From positions 3,791,001 through 3,855,000 of the forward strand of contig NC_010571.1 of NCBI RefSeq assembly GCF_000019965.1: a stretch of DNA of 64,000 nucleotides, read 5' to 3'. A model generated the notes under the pieces. It did not search any database. It saw only the letters and a program-made list of their open reading frames with translations, and was not told the origin of the DNA. The translations under genes and the position numbers were made by a program. Source of the DNA: Opitutus terrae PB90-1. GTDB lineage: Bacteria; Verrucomicrobiota; Verrucomicrobiia; Opitutales; Opitutaceae. This document shows positions 26,214-34,586 of the stretch, piece after piece (position 1 is the stretch's first letter; each line of letters begins with the position of its first letter).

Positions 26214-26275
26214 TCCCCGTTGAAGTTCGCGCATCGCGGCTTGGCGTCGGGGGCGGAATTCGTTTCGGTGAAGCC

Positions 26276-27286
26276 ATGACCATTCTCGTCACGGGCGCCG
26301 CAGGCTACATCGGTTCGCACACCTTGGTGGCGTTGCTCGAATCCGGGCACCAGCCCGTCGCGCTGGACAACTACGCCAACAGCAAACCCGAGGCGCTGCG
26401 CCGCGTCAGCGAGATCACGGGCAAGACCTTTCCGATCTACGAAGGCGACGCGTGCGACCGCGGCGCGCTCGAGCGGATTTTTCGCGAGCAGCGGATCGAC
26501 GCGGCCATTCATTTCGCGGGGCTGAAGGCGGTCGGCGAGTCGGTGCGAATCCCGCTGCGTTACTACGAGAACAACCTGATCTCGACGCTCGCGTTGCTGC
26601 AGACGATGGCGGCGCACGAGTGCTTCCGGTTGGTGTTCAGCTCGTCCGCGACGGTTTACGGGGATCCGAAGATCCTGCCAATCCCGGAAAACGCGCCGCT
26701 CTCCGCCACCAATCCCTACGGTCGGACGAAGCTGTTCATCGAGGAAATCCTGCGCGACCTGGCGGTGTCGGACGGTCGGTGGAAGATCGCGCTGTTGCGC
26801 TACTTCAACCCAGTGGGCGCGCATCCCTCCGGCCGGATTGGCGAGGATCCGAAGGGAGTTCCGAACAACCTGTTCCCGTTCATTGCGCAAGTGGCGACCG
26901 GCCGGCTGCCCGAGCTCAAGGTGTTCGGCGGCGACTACCCAACGCCTGACGGCACGGGCGTGCGCGACTACCTGCACGTTTGCGATCTCGCCGAAGGGCA
27001 CGTGCGCGCGGTGGAGAAGCTCGACACGTTCAACGGCGCCGAGGCGCTGAACCTGGGTACCGGGCAGGGCACGAGCGTGCTCGAGGCGGTGCGCGCGTTC
27101 GAGTCCGCAGCCGGACGCCCGCTGCCGCATCGGATTGTGGCGCGCCGGTCGGGCGACGTGGCGGCGTGTTACGCGGACCCGGCGGCGGCGCACGCGCGGC
27201 TCGGCTGGAAGGCGACGCGGACGCTCGCCGACATGATGAAGGATCTCTGGCGCTGGCAGTCGAACAACCCGAACGGACTCGAGTAA
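26276..27286 (+). CDS. galE: UDP-glucose 4-epimerase
   Basis: The 336-residue extended short-chain dehydrogenase/reductase starts at the ATG at 26276. The NAD-binding GAAGYIGS is at residues 8-15, the Ser of the active site lies in SSSATVYG, and the catalytic Tyr/Lys pair is in YGRTK. RYFNPVGAHPSG and RDYLHV are GalE-typical. It interconverts UDP-glucose and UDP-galactose in the cytoplasm for galactose use and polysaccharide precursors. It stands next to a fucosidase gene, separated by hairpin repeats. Confidence 0.92.
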   Translation: MTILVTGAAGYIGSHTLVALLESGHQPVALDNYANSKPEALRRVSEITGKTFPIYEGDACDRGALERIFREQRIDAAIHFAGLKAVGESVRIPLRYYENNLISTLALLQTMAAHECFRLVFSSSATVYGDPKILPIPENAPLSATNPYGRTKLFIEEILRDLAVSDGRWKIALLRYFNPVGAHPSGRIGEDPKGVPNNLFPFIAQVATGRLPELKVFGGDYPTPDGTGVRDYLHVCDLAEGHVRAVEKLDTFNGAEALNLGTGQGTSVLEAVRAFESAAGRPLPHRIVARRSGDVAACYADPAAAHARLGWKATRTLADMMKDLWRWQSNNPNGLE

Positions 27287-27321
27287 GGCGCGCGCGTTTG
27301 CGCGAGGTGATCGACGCGGTC

Positions 27322-27372
27322 GCACGGCAAAGCCGTGCGGCGACGGGGAAAGCGCGTTGAGGGCAACGCGCT
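27322..27372. repeat. Two adjacent hairpins between galE and the fucosidase
   Basis: gcacggcaaagccgtgc (27322-27338) and agcgcgttgagggcaacgcg (starting 27351) are perfect or near-perfect short inverted repeats. Neither is followed by a T-tract. They could attenuate readthrough from galE or be another repeat class. Confidence 0.6.
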
Positions 27373-27445
27373 CCGCCTGGCACCGCGAATCGGGATTGAA
27401 CGCCGCGCGAGACGGCGCCATCGGTGTCGCAACCCCGTACCCCTG

Positions 27446-28918
27446 ATGAAAACCCTGGCTTGTGCTCTGTTGCTGTGCGTCTCCTGGTCCGCGTTCGCGG
27501 GTGCGCCGACGACTTATCAGCCGACTTGGGAATCGCTCGATCAGCGACCGATGCCGGCGTGGTATCGGGAGGCGAAGTTCGGCGTGTTCATTCACTGGGG
27601 CGTTTATTCGGTGCCCGCGTGGGGCCAGCACGGCGAATATGCCGAGTGGTATTGGGAGCGCGTCAAGAGCCCGAAGCCCGAGCACGCCGCGTGGGCCGAG
27701 TTTCACCGCCAGAACTACGGCCCGCGCTTCGACTACATGGATTTCGCGCCGCGATTCACCGCGGAGTTGTTTGATGCGAAACAATGGGCCGACCTGTTCG
27801 CGCGCGCCGGCGTACGCTATGTCGTGCCGACGTCGAAGCATCACGACGGGTTTGCGCTCTGGCCGAGCGCGGAGGCGAGCCGCACGTGGGGACGGCCGTG
27901 GAATGCGGCGGAGATCGGACCGAAGCGGGACCTGTTGCGCGAGCTCGCGGACGCGACGCGTGAGCGCGGGCTGAAGTTCGGATTCTACTATTCGCTCTAC
28001 GAGTGGTTCAATCCGCTGTGGCTCAAGGAGCGGCCGCGATACGTGACGCAGCACATGATCCCGCAGTTCAAGGACGTGGTGACGCGCTACCAGCCCGCGA
28101 TCATTTTCAGCGATGGCGAATGGGAGATGACCGCGAAGGAATGGCGGAGTGAGGAGCTGCTGGCGTGGCTGTTCAACGAATCGGCGGTGAAGGACGAGGT
28201 CGTCGTGAATGATCGCTGGGGCAGCGACACGCGGCACCGGCACGGCGGCTACTGGACGACGGAGTATGCGGCCGGGTTGAGCGATGGCTCGCATGCGTGG
28301 GAGGAGAGTCGCGGCATGGCGTTTTCCTACGGGCTGAACCGGGCCGAGCGCGTCGATGACTACAAGACCGGACGCGAGTTCATCCTCATTCTGGCGGATC
28401 TCGTGAGCCGGGGTGGCAACCTGCTGCTCGACATCGGGCCGGCGGCCGATGGCACGATCCCGCCGCTGATGGAGCAGCGATTGCTCGAGATCGGCGATTG
28501 GCTGCGGGTGAACGGCGAGGCGATCTACGGCACGCGGCCGGCGGCGCGATCGTATCAATGGACCGCCGGTGAGCGGCCGAAACAGGAGTATGGCGAATAT
28601 CGCGTGGCCTACTCGTTGCTCGAGCAGGTCGGGCAGGCGCCGCGCGACGGGCAGGCCGTGAAACAGGTTTTCTTCACGCAGAAACCGGACGCGTTGTATG
28701 CGATCACGGCGGGCTGGCCCGGCCGTGAACTCGTGTTGCGCGGCGTGCGCGTGCCGGAAAGCCCGGTCGTCACGCTCCTCGGTGTGCCGGGACGGTTGCC
28801 GGCGAAGGTGATGAACGGCACGCTGGTGATCACCGCGCCGCGGTTGGAACCGGACGCGGCGCCGTGCCGGCACGCGTTTGCGTTCAAGATCGCCGGCGGT
28901 GAGGTGTTGCCGGAGTAG
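27446..28918 (+). CDS. Secreted GH29 alpha-L-fucosidase
   Basis: The 490-residue protein has a signal peptide (KTLACALLLCVSWSAFA). The GH29 barrel shows FGVFIHWGVYSVPAW, TSKHHDGFALW and IIFSDGEWEM, the last holding the nucleophile-type Asp of the family. RGGNLLLDIGPAADG is also characteristic. It hydrolyses alpha-L-fucosyl residues from glycans outside the cytoplasm. The ATG at 27446 was chosen because the longer ORF adds an Arg-rich non-signal extension. Confidence 0.9.
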   Translation: MKTLACALLLCVSWSAFAGAPTTYQPTWESLDQRPMPAWYREAKFGVFIHWGVYSVPAWGQHGEYAEWYWERVKSPKPEHAAWAEFHRQNYGPRFDYMDFAPRFTAELFDAKQWADLFARAGVRYVVPTSKHHDGFALWPSAEASRTWGRPWNAAEIGPKRDLLRELADATRERGLKFGFYYSLYEWFNPLWLKERPRYVTQHMIPQFKDVVTRYQPAIIFSDGEWEMTAKEWRSEELLAWLFNESAVKDEVVVNDRWGSDTRHRHGGYWTTEYAAGLSDGSHAWEESRGMAFSYGLNRAERVDDYKTGREFILILADLVSRGGNLLLDIGPAADGTIPPLMEQRLLEIGDWLRVNGEAIYGTRPAARSYQWTAGERPKQEYGEYRVAYSLLEQVGQAPRDGQAVKQVFFTQKPDALYAITAGWPGRELVLRGVRVPESPVVTLLGVPGRLPAKVMNGTLVITAPRLEPDAAPCRHAFAFKIAGGEVLPE

Positions 28919-29063
28919 CAGGCGAGACCTGCCCTCACGTCAGTGTCGGACACCTCGGTGAGGTGGCGATGGTTGTCGGGCGCGAAAAATTGCCGGGTCA
29001 CCGGCCCTGCAGCGAGTCTTTGAGCCGCTTTGAATCAGACGGATAGATAGGACATCGTTTCGG

Positions 29064-29127
29064 GTAGGGCGGGGACCGTTGGGCCCGCCGCTTGCCCTTC
29101 GCGGCGTGCCCGGCGGTCGCGCCCTAC
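29064..29127. repeat. GTAGGGC...GCCCTAC inverted-repeat element
   Basis: A 64-bp unit begins gtagggcgggg and ends cgcgccctac, with internal cgggcccgccg-like palindromes. A similar unit is at 50982-51055. It lies between the converging fucosidase and DUF6448 genes. Confidence 0.7.
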
Positions 29128-29167
29128 CAACGCGACCCAACCATGACACTTCTTAGGAAGATTCGCT

Positions 29168-29758
29168 TCAGTGCGCGTGGGCGGTGTGCGCCTCGGAGGG
29201 CTTCGCCTCGGCGAGGCGCGCGATGGCCTCGACAAAGTGGGTGTAGTCGACGTAGGCGGCGACGTAGGCGCGGCCGGCCTCGACGTTGTGCGCGGCATGC
29301 GCCCGGAGTGCGCGCGTCGCGGCGCCCTTGTGGGCGATCTGCTCCTTCAGGCGCGCCGCCAACTGGGCGGCGAGCGCATCGATCTCACCCGTTTCGAGCG
29401 CCTGATCCGACTCCTGCTCGATCGACGCCTCCGGGGTGGCCTTCAGGCCGGTGAACGGAGCGCCCTCGCCGGCGCGATGCACGCGCACGAGCGTGGAAAA
29501 GAAGAACTCGTCGGCGAGGGAGGCGGCCTCGGCGGAAGTGCCGCGGACCTTGAGCGTACGTTCGAACACGCTGCGGATCTCCGCTTCGTCCGCGGGACGA
29601 ATCCATTTCAACACCGGGGTGATGTCCTTCGCCTCGAGCGCTTGACGGGCCTCGATAATCACGGGGCCGGAAAGCGTGTCGCAGTGAGCGGAGGCGGTGG
29701 GGGCGCCGACGAGCAGGCCGGCGAGACTAAGCAGGGTAAAGGAGAGTTTGTTTTTCAT
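29168..29758 (-). CDS. DUF6448 family exported protein
   Basis: The 196-residue protein starts at the ATG at 29758 with signal peptide LLSLAGLLVGAPTASA. The mature N-terminus HCDTLSGPVI is the signature of the DUF6448 family. The body is alpha-helical (EARQALEAKDITPVLKWI, EFFFSTLVRVHRAGEGAPF), and a His-rich tail (HTAHAH) closes it. The His at both ends suggest metal binding. Function is not established to my knowledge. It is convergent with the fucosidase gene. Confidence 0.75.
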   Translation of the reverse strand: MKNKLSFTLLSLAGLLVGAPTASAHCDTLSGPVIIEARQALEAKDITPVLKWIRPADEAEIRSVFERTLKVRGTSAEAASLADEFFFSTLVRVHRAGEGAPFTGLKATPEASIEQESDQALETGEIDALAAQLAARLKEQIAHKGAATRALRAHAAHNVEAGRAYVAAYVDYTHFVEAIARLAEAKPSEAHTAHAH

Positions 29759-30017
29759 ATTCGTCTTGGTTGAGCGGCCGCACCGCATGCGCGGGGGCAT
29801 CAGCCTGACAGTAGTCTGCGCGCGTGTGTCCCGCTTTGATAAAGGTCAAGCTTACGCGGGATCGGCGAAAAACGAGCGCGCGCGAGAGACGGCGCGGGCA
29901 AGAGGCCCGCGCGAGCGTCCATCGAGCGCACAAGGGCGGATGGAAGCGTGACGACAGCGGGCGGCGCTCCCAAGGGAGGAACGGCAGGCTGCGGTCGGGG
30001 GCCGCACTCCCACCGGA

Positions 30018-30743
30018 TCAGCGGCCGGCGGGAATGCCGCGCCGGCGCGCTTCCTCGATGATCGTTTCCGTCGCGGTCGCTCCGATCCGGGTGACGCCGA
30101 GCGCGCGCACTTTGAGTAGATCGTCGAGCGTGCGCACGCCCCCCGCGGCCTTGATCTGGATCGACGGCGGACAATGCGCGCGCATGAGCTTGAGATTCGC
30201 CTCCGTCGCACCGCGGTAATTGTAGTCGCCGTTCGGCTGCTTCACGAAGCCGTAGCCGGTGGACGTCTTCACGAATGCCACGCCTAACTTCGTGCAGGTC
30301 TCGCACAGGGTGATGATCTGGGCGGACTGCAGGAAATCGGTTTCGAAGATCACCTTGAGGATAGCGCCGCGGCCGAGGCAGGCTTCGTTGACCTGGCGGA
30401 TGTCGTCCTCGACGTAGTCCCAGTTGCCGCCGAGCACGCGGCCGGCGTTGGCCACCATGTCGATTTCCTTCGCGCCTTCGCGGATCGCGAGCAGCGTCTC
30501 GGCGACCTTGATCGCGGTGTGGCTGTTGCCGTGAGGAAACCCGATCACCGAGCAGACGAGAACATCCGAGCCCTGGAGCAACTCGGCGGCGCGCGGGACG
30601 TAGTAAGGTTTCACGCAGACGGTGGCGACGTCGTAGCGCCGGGCTAGCGCACAGCCGGCATCGAGCTGCGCATCCGTCATGGTCGGGTGCAGCAGCGAGT
30701 GATCGATCATCTTCGCGATCGCGTGGAGGGTAAGGTCGGGCAT
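30018..30743 (-). CDS. deoC: Deoxyribose-phosphate aldolase
   Basis: The 241-residue protein begins near MIDHSLLHPTMTD. The Schiff-base Lys lies in FVKTSTGYG, the second active-site Lys in IKAAGGVRT, and the catalytic Asp in EIDMVANAG. It splits 2-deoxyribose 5-phosphate into glyceraldehyde 3-phosphate and acetaldehyde in deoxynucleoside breakdown. The family length of 220-260 residues is respected. It lies about 100 bp downstream of no other gene on its strand except the oxidoreductase gene at 30846, with a purine repeat between. Confidence 0.92.
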   Translation of the reverse strand: MPDLTLHAIAKMIDHSLLHPTMTDAQLDAGCALARRYDVATVCVKPYYVPRAAELLQGSDVLVCSVIGFPHGNSHTAIKVAETLLAIREGAKEIDMVANAGRVLGGNWDYVEDDIRQVNEACLGRGAILKVIFETDFLQSAQIITLCETCTKLGVAFVKTSTGYGFVKQPNGDYNYRGATEANLKLMRAHCPPSIQIKAAGGVRTLDDLLKVRALGVTRIGATATETIIEEARRRGIPAGR

Positions 30744-30757
30744 GGGGAGAGGAAGGC

Positions 30758-30825
30758 GAGAGCTGAGAGTCCAGAGCTGAGCGCGGGAAGGGAAAGTTGA
30801 GAGTTGAGGGATGAGAGTTGAGAGG
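30758..30825 (+). repeat. Purine-rich GAGTTGAGAG repeat, copy 2
   Basis: Units gagagctgagagt, cagagctgag and a 29-base run identical to copy 3 (starting gttgagagttgagggatgag) fill most of the gap between deoC and the upstream oxidoreductase gene. Confidence 0.85.
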
Positions 30826-30845
30826 CCGAGCGCGGTGATCCGAGG

Positions 30846-32132
30846 TCAGGCGGGCTGGCGTTCCTCGGAGCCGGGCATGGGCACGACGTTTTCGGCGGGG
30901 GCGACAACCTCGCCCTGTTCGAACTGCTCGGCCGAGGGGCTGAGCCGCAGGTCGTAGTAAGCCGCGCCGGGGTTGGTGAGGTCGGACCAGCGAACCATCT
31001 GCCCGGTGTAGGCCGAGATGCGGCCCATGATTGCGGTGAGCGTCGAGTCGGCGACGTGGCGCGTGTCATTGAGGGGCCGCTCCGCGACGATGCTGCGCAG
31101 GAGCTCGACGTGTTCCTGCACCATGCCGTTCGGATGCGTGGTGAACTCCTGAAATTCGACCGGCGTTTTCGCGAACGTCTCGAGCTTGCCGTCGGCGTGC
31201 ACCGTGCCCTCGGTGCCGATGAAGCTTTCGCCGACGCGGTTGTAGCAGCCGTTGATCTGTCGGCAGGAGCTGTGAATGTGGCAACCCTGGCCGTAGTCGA
31301 AATCGACGCTGAAGAAATCGTATTGGTTGCCGGTCTTGCGGCGGACGCGCCCGCCGAAGCCGATCGCGGCGACCGGGGTGTCGCCGATGAACCAGTTCGC
31401 GACGTCGAGGTTGTGGAAATGCTGCTCGACGATGTGGTCGCCGGACATTTCGAGGAAGTTGACCCAGTTGCGCGCGAGATAATGCGCGTCGCTCTCGCCC
31501 TCGCGGCGCTCCTTGAACCAGAGCTGCGGCTGGTTCCACATCACCGTGCCGCCGGTAATCCGGCCGATCGCGCCGGCGTGAACCGCGTGGGCGTTGCGCA
31601 GGTAATTGGCCATGTAGTGCCGCTGCGCGCCGGCGACGACGGAGAGACCCTTCGTGCGCGCGCTCTCGCCGGCGGCAAGAATGCGCCGCGCGCCCGGCGG
31701 ATCGACCGCGACGGGTTTTTCAATGAAGCAGTGCTTGCCCGCGGCGATGGCGGCCTCGAAGTGCACCGGCCGGAAGTTCGGCGGCGTCGCGAGGAACACG
31801 AGGTCGATCGGTTGTTCGAGCACCTGGCGATAGGCGTCGAATCCGACGAACCGCCGCTCCGGCGGCACGCCGAACTTTTCGCCGACCACGGTGGTATTAT
31901 CGCTGAAAACGTCCGCGAGTGCAAAAATCTCGAGCTCGACGCCGGCGAGCGGCGCGGCCTCGAGGGCGTTGGCGAGCGCGCCGCGCCCGCGGCCGCCGCA
32001 ACCGACGAGGCCGATCTTCAGTTTGCGTCCGCTGGGGGCAGGCTGACCGAACAACGGCCGCGCCTGCAGGGCGGCACCGGCGATGGCCACGGTTTTGAGA
32101 AAGCTACGACGCGAGAGGGGTTGAGCGTTCAT
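30846..32132 (-). CDS. TAT-exported Gfo/Idh/MocA oxidoreductase
   Basis: The 428-residue protein starts at the ATG at 32132 with a twin-arginine signal (LSRRSFLKTVAIAGAALQA). The Rossmann motif GLVGCGGRGRG at about residues 41-51 and the family motif HCFIEKPVAVD identify a Gfo/Idh/MocA dehydrogenase. The C-terminal half has GDHIVEQHFHNLDVANWF, typical of the secreted planctomycete/verrucomicrobial subfamily. These act on sugars or cyclitols with bound NAD(P). It is divergent from an isomerase-like gene that is also TAT-exported, and the two probably act on one substrate. Confidence 0.85.
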   Translation of the reverse strand: MNAQPLSRRSFLKTVAIAGAALQARPLFGQPAPSGRKLKIGLVGCGGRGRGALANALEAAPLAGVELEIFALADVFSDNTTVVGEKFGVPPERRFVGFDAYRQVLEQPIDLVFLATPPNFRPVHFEAAIAAGKHCFIEKPVAVDPPGARRILAAGESARTKGLSVVAGAQRHYMANYLRNAHAVHAGAIGRITGGTVMWNQPQLWFKERREGESDAHYLARNWVNFLEMSGDHIVEQHFHNLDVANWFIGDTPVAAIGFGGRVRRKTGNQYDFFSVDFDYGQGCHIHSSCRQINGCYNRVGESFIGTEGTVHADGKLETFAKTPVEFQEFTTHPNGMVQEHVELLRSIVAERPLNDTRHVADSTLTAIMGRISAYTGQMVRWSDLTNPGAAYYDLRLSPSAEQFEQGEVVAPAENVVPMPGSEERQPA

Positions 32133-32260
32133 GGGGAGGAATGACTTGGGGTTGAGTGCTGGCCGCAGCCTCGCGGTTTTTGCGGCGCGGCGCGAGTTGG
32201 ATCTGGCGCGGTACGTCCGGAAGCGTAGCGTCGGGGAACGCCGCACGTGACTTGCCGACG

Positions 32261-33148
32261 ATGAACCCCACCGCGTCCTTCACCCGTCGCCAGATCCTGA
32301 AAACCCTCGGCACCGTGACGCTGCTCGCGACGTCGGGCCTGAGCGGTCCCGCACGCGCAGCCGAAGCAGAGGGCGCTCCCGCGGCGGGCCGCAAGGGCCG
32401 GATCAAGCAGGGCATCACGCGCGGTTGTCTGCGCGGGATTGCGTCGCTCGACGAAATGGCGGCGATCTGTGCCGAGCTCGGGATCGCCGGCATCGATTTC
32501 GTGGCGCCGAAAGATTTTCCGGTGCTGCAGAAACATGGGTTGATTTGTCCGTGCGTGCACAGCGGGAAATTGACGGAAGGCCTGAACAATCCCGCGCATC
32601 ACGCGGCCAGCCTGGCGAGCTTGCGGCAGGCGATCGACGATGCGGCGGCGGCGGGGTACCCGAACGTGCTTTGTTTTTCGGGCAATCGCGCCGGTATCGA
32701 CGACGAGACGGGGCTGCGCGCCTGCACGCGGGCTCTGGAGCAGGTGATCGGGCTCGCCGAGCAGAAGGGTGTGACGATCTGCATGGAGCTGTTGAACAGC
32801 AAACGAGACCATCGCGACTACCAGTGCGACCGGACGGCGTGGGGCGTGGAGCTCTGCAAGCGCGTCAACTCGCCGCGGTTCAAGCTGCTCTACGACATCT
32901 ACCACATGCAGATCATGGAAGGCGATGTGATCTCCACGTTTCGGACGAACGTGCGTTACATTGGCCACGTGCACACGGCCGGGGTGCCGGGTCGCAACGA
33001 GATCGACGAGACGCAGGAGCTCTACTATCCGGCGATCATACGCGCGATCGCGGAGAGCGGCTACGCGGGGTACGTCTCGCACGAATATGGGCCGAAGCGG
33101 AATCCGGTGGAGTCGCTGCGGAGAGCGGTGGAGTTGTGCGACGTGTGA
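32261..33148 (+). CDS. TAT-exported hydroxypyruvate-isomerase-like TIM barrel
   Basis: The 295-residue protein has a twin-arginine signal (SFTRRQILKTLGTVTLLAT). The xylose-isomerase-like barrel shows metal ligands in CMELLNSK, LYDIYHMQIMEGD, GHVHTAGVPGRNEID and SHEYGPK, matching the hydroxypyruvate isomerase/sugar-phosphate isomerase group. The start at 32261 was chosen for the TAT signal. It is divergent from the Gfo/Idh/MocA gene with a 128-bp shared upstream region. Confidence 0.83.
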   Translation: MNPTASFTRRQILKTLGTVTLLATSGLSGPARAAEAEGAPAAGRKGRIKQGITRGCLRGIASLDEMAAICAELGIAGIDFVAPKDFPVLQKHGLICPCVHSGKLTEGLNNPAHHAASLASLRQAIDDAAAAGYPNVLCFSGNRAGIDDETGLRACTRALEQVIGLAEQKGVTICMELLNSKRDHRDYQCDRTAWGVELCKRVNSPRFKLLYDIYHMQIMEGDVISTFRTNVRYIGHVHTAGVPGRNEIDETQELYYPAIIRAIAESGYAGYVSHEYGPKRNPVESLRRAVELCDV

Positions 33149-33157
33149 GGTGGAGTC

Positions 33158-33227
33158 GAGAGCTGAGAGCTGAGAGTCTAGAGCGGGAGAGAGGAAGTTG
33201 AGAGTTGAGGGATGAGAGTTGAGAGAG
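33158..33227 (+). repeat. Purine-rich GAGTTGAGAG repeat, copy 3
   Basis: Begins gagagctgagagctgagagt and continues through gcgggagagaggaa to the same 29-base run as copy 2. It starts a few bases after the isomerase-like stop codon and lies between converging genes. Confidence 0.85.
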
Positions 33228-33261
33228 GCAATCCTCCGGGGCGGACCGGCCAAGGTAGCGT

Positions 33262-34440
33262 TTACCGAGTCCGAAGCGTCGCGACGCCGAGGTGGCGCAT
33301 GAGGCGCTGCTTCACGGCGGGCGGCTTGACCTGCGGCACGCCGAGGTTGGGCAGGGTGCCGATCTTCGTGCGGAAATGTACGAGCGTCGGACCGCGGTTC
33401 ACGTCATGCGCTGCGAGCAGTTGGCGCAGTTCCTCGAGCGAATCGGTGCCGAATGCCTGCGCGTAGCCGCACGCTTGGGCGATGGCACCGAACGAAACGC
33501 CGCGGCTCACCGTGGCCTGGCCGCCGGTGGAGTCGTGCGCTTCATTGTCGATGAGGAGATGAAAAAAGTTTCGCGGCGCGAATGCGCCGATCGACGCGAA
33601 ATTGCCCAGTCGCATCAGCGCGGCGCCATCGCCGTCGAGCATCCAGATCCGGCGCGACGGATGGTAGAGCGCCAGACCGAGCGCGAACGCGCTGGCGCTG
33701 CCCATCGAGCCGACAACGTAGAGGTGGTTGTCGGCGTCGGCGATCGAGCTGAGCTCGCGCGTGGTGTAGCCGGTGGTGGTGATCACCACGTCGTCCGGCT
33801 GCTTGGCGGCGAGCAGCGCCTGCAGCGTTTCGGCGCGCGTCGCGCGCGTTTCGTAGCGTCGGCTGAGAGTTTCCCGAAAGGACAACGTGCGGGCGCCGAT
33901 GGGATCGCTCGGGCGGTTGATGCGCAGGGGAGTGCGTTCGACGGCGCCCCAGGGCATGACGATGGCAAACGGCAGCGAGCGTTCGCGCAGATGGGTGAGT
34001 GCGCGATCGAGCAGCGGTGCGATTTCGGCGGCCGTTTTGGGAAACGGTGCCCAGGGAATCTGCAACGCCTCGAGCAGCGGAATCGTGACCTCGCCCATGA
34101 ACTGGTGCTGCGGCTCGTCGGGGACGCCGCCGGGCTGCGCGCGATGCGTGATGATGAGCAACGCAGGAATCTGGAAGGGAACGTTGAGCGAGGTGAGCGC
34201 GTTGACGGCGTTGCCGAGTCCGGAGTTTTGGAACATCACCACCGTGGTCGCTCCGGTGGCCACGTGCACGCCGGCGGCGAGCGCCACGGCATCGCCTTCG
34301 TTGGTTGCGTCGCGGAAAGTCAGCGCCGGGTCGTTGATGACCGCGTTCATGAACGGCTTCATGTAGGAGCACGGTGTGCCGGTGAAGAACCGGACGTCGC
34401 GCTCGCGACAGGCGTCAAGGAAAAGCTGGGCGGCGATCAT
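33262..34440 (-). CDS. Phosphonopyruvate decarboxylase
   Basis: The 392-residue thiamine-diphosphate enzyme has FFTGTPCSY and TNEGDAVALAAG in the Pyr domain. The TPP-binding GDGAALMRLGN followed by DNEAHDSTGGQ lies in the PP domain; the last motif is typical of phosphonopyruvate/sulfopyruvate decarboxylases. It converts 3-phosphonopyruvate to phosphonoacetaldehyde, the pulling step of phosphonate biosynthesis. The PEP mutase that normally neighbours it is not in the window. It is convergent with the isomerase-like gene. Confidence 0.85.
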   Translation of the reverse strand: MIAAQLFLDACRERDVRFFTGTPCSYMKPFMNAVINDPALTFRDATNEGDAVALAAGVHVATGATTVVMFQNSGLGNAVNALTSLNVPFQIPALLIITHRAQPGGVPDEPQHQFMGEVTIPLLEALQIPWAPFPKTAAEIAPLLDRALTHLRERSLPFAIVMPWGAVERTPLRINRPSDPIGARTLSFRETLSRRYETRATRAETLQALLAAKQPDDVVITTTGYTTRELSSIADADNHLYVVGSMGSASAFALGLALYHPSRRIWMLDGDGAALMRLGNFASIGAFAPRNFFHLLIDNEAHDSTGGQATVSRGVSFGAIAQACGYAQAFGTDSLEELRQLLAAHDVNRGPTLVHFRTKIGTLPNLGVPQVKPPAVKQRLMRHLGVATLRTR

Positions 34441-34557
34441 GCGTGGCGCGTAATCAACGGCGGAGACGCCGGGTGCGTCAAATCAAGGACACGGCCGGCG
34501 CGAGGACCGAAGGTACTCGCGGCGCGGAGCAATCCGCACCCTACCTGATTCTCGTAA

Positions 34558-34586
34558 CTTCTTTCCGTGATCCTCAATAATTCGTC
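34558..34586. repeat. 29-bp dispersed sequence, copy B
   Basis: Starts cttctttccgtgatcctcaa and ends taattcgtc; it matches copy A at 15811-15839 at 26 of 29 positions. Here it overlaps the stop codon and last codons of the hydrolase gene read on the minus strand. Confidence 0.6.

Noticed and set aside
27322-27372. Calling the two hairpins rho-independent terminators of galE
   Set aside because: Neither is followed by a T-tract on either strand.
25898-28873. Minus-strand ORF of 991 codons opposite galE and the fucosidase
   Set aside because: Arg/His-rich random-looking composition with no motifs, and it covers two convincing plus-strand enzymes.
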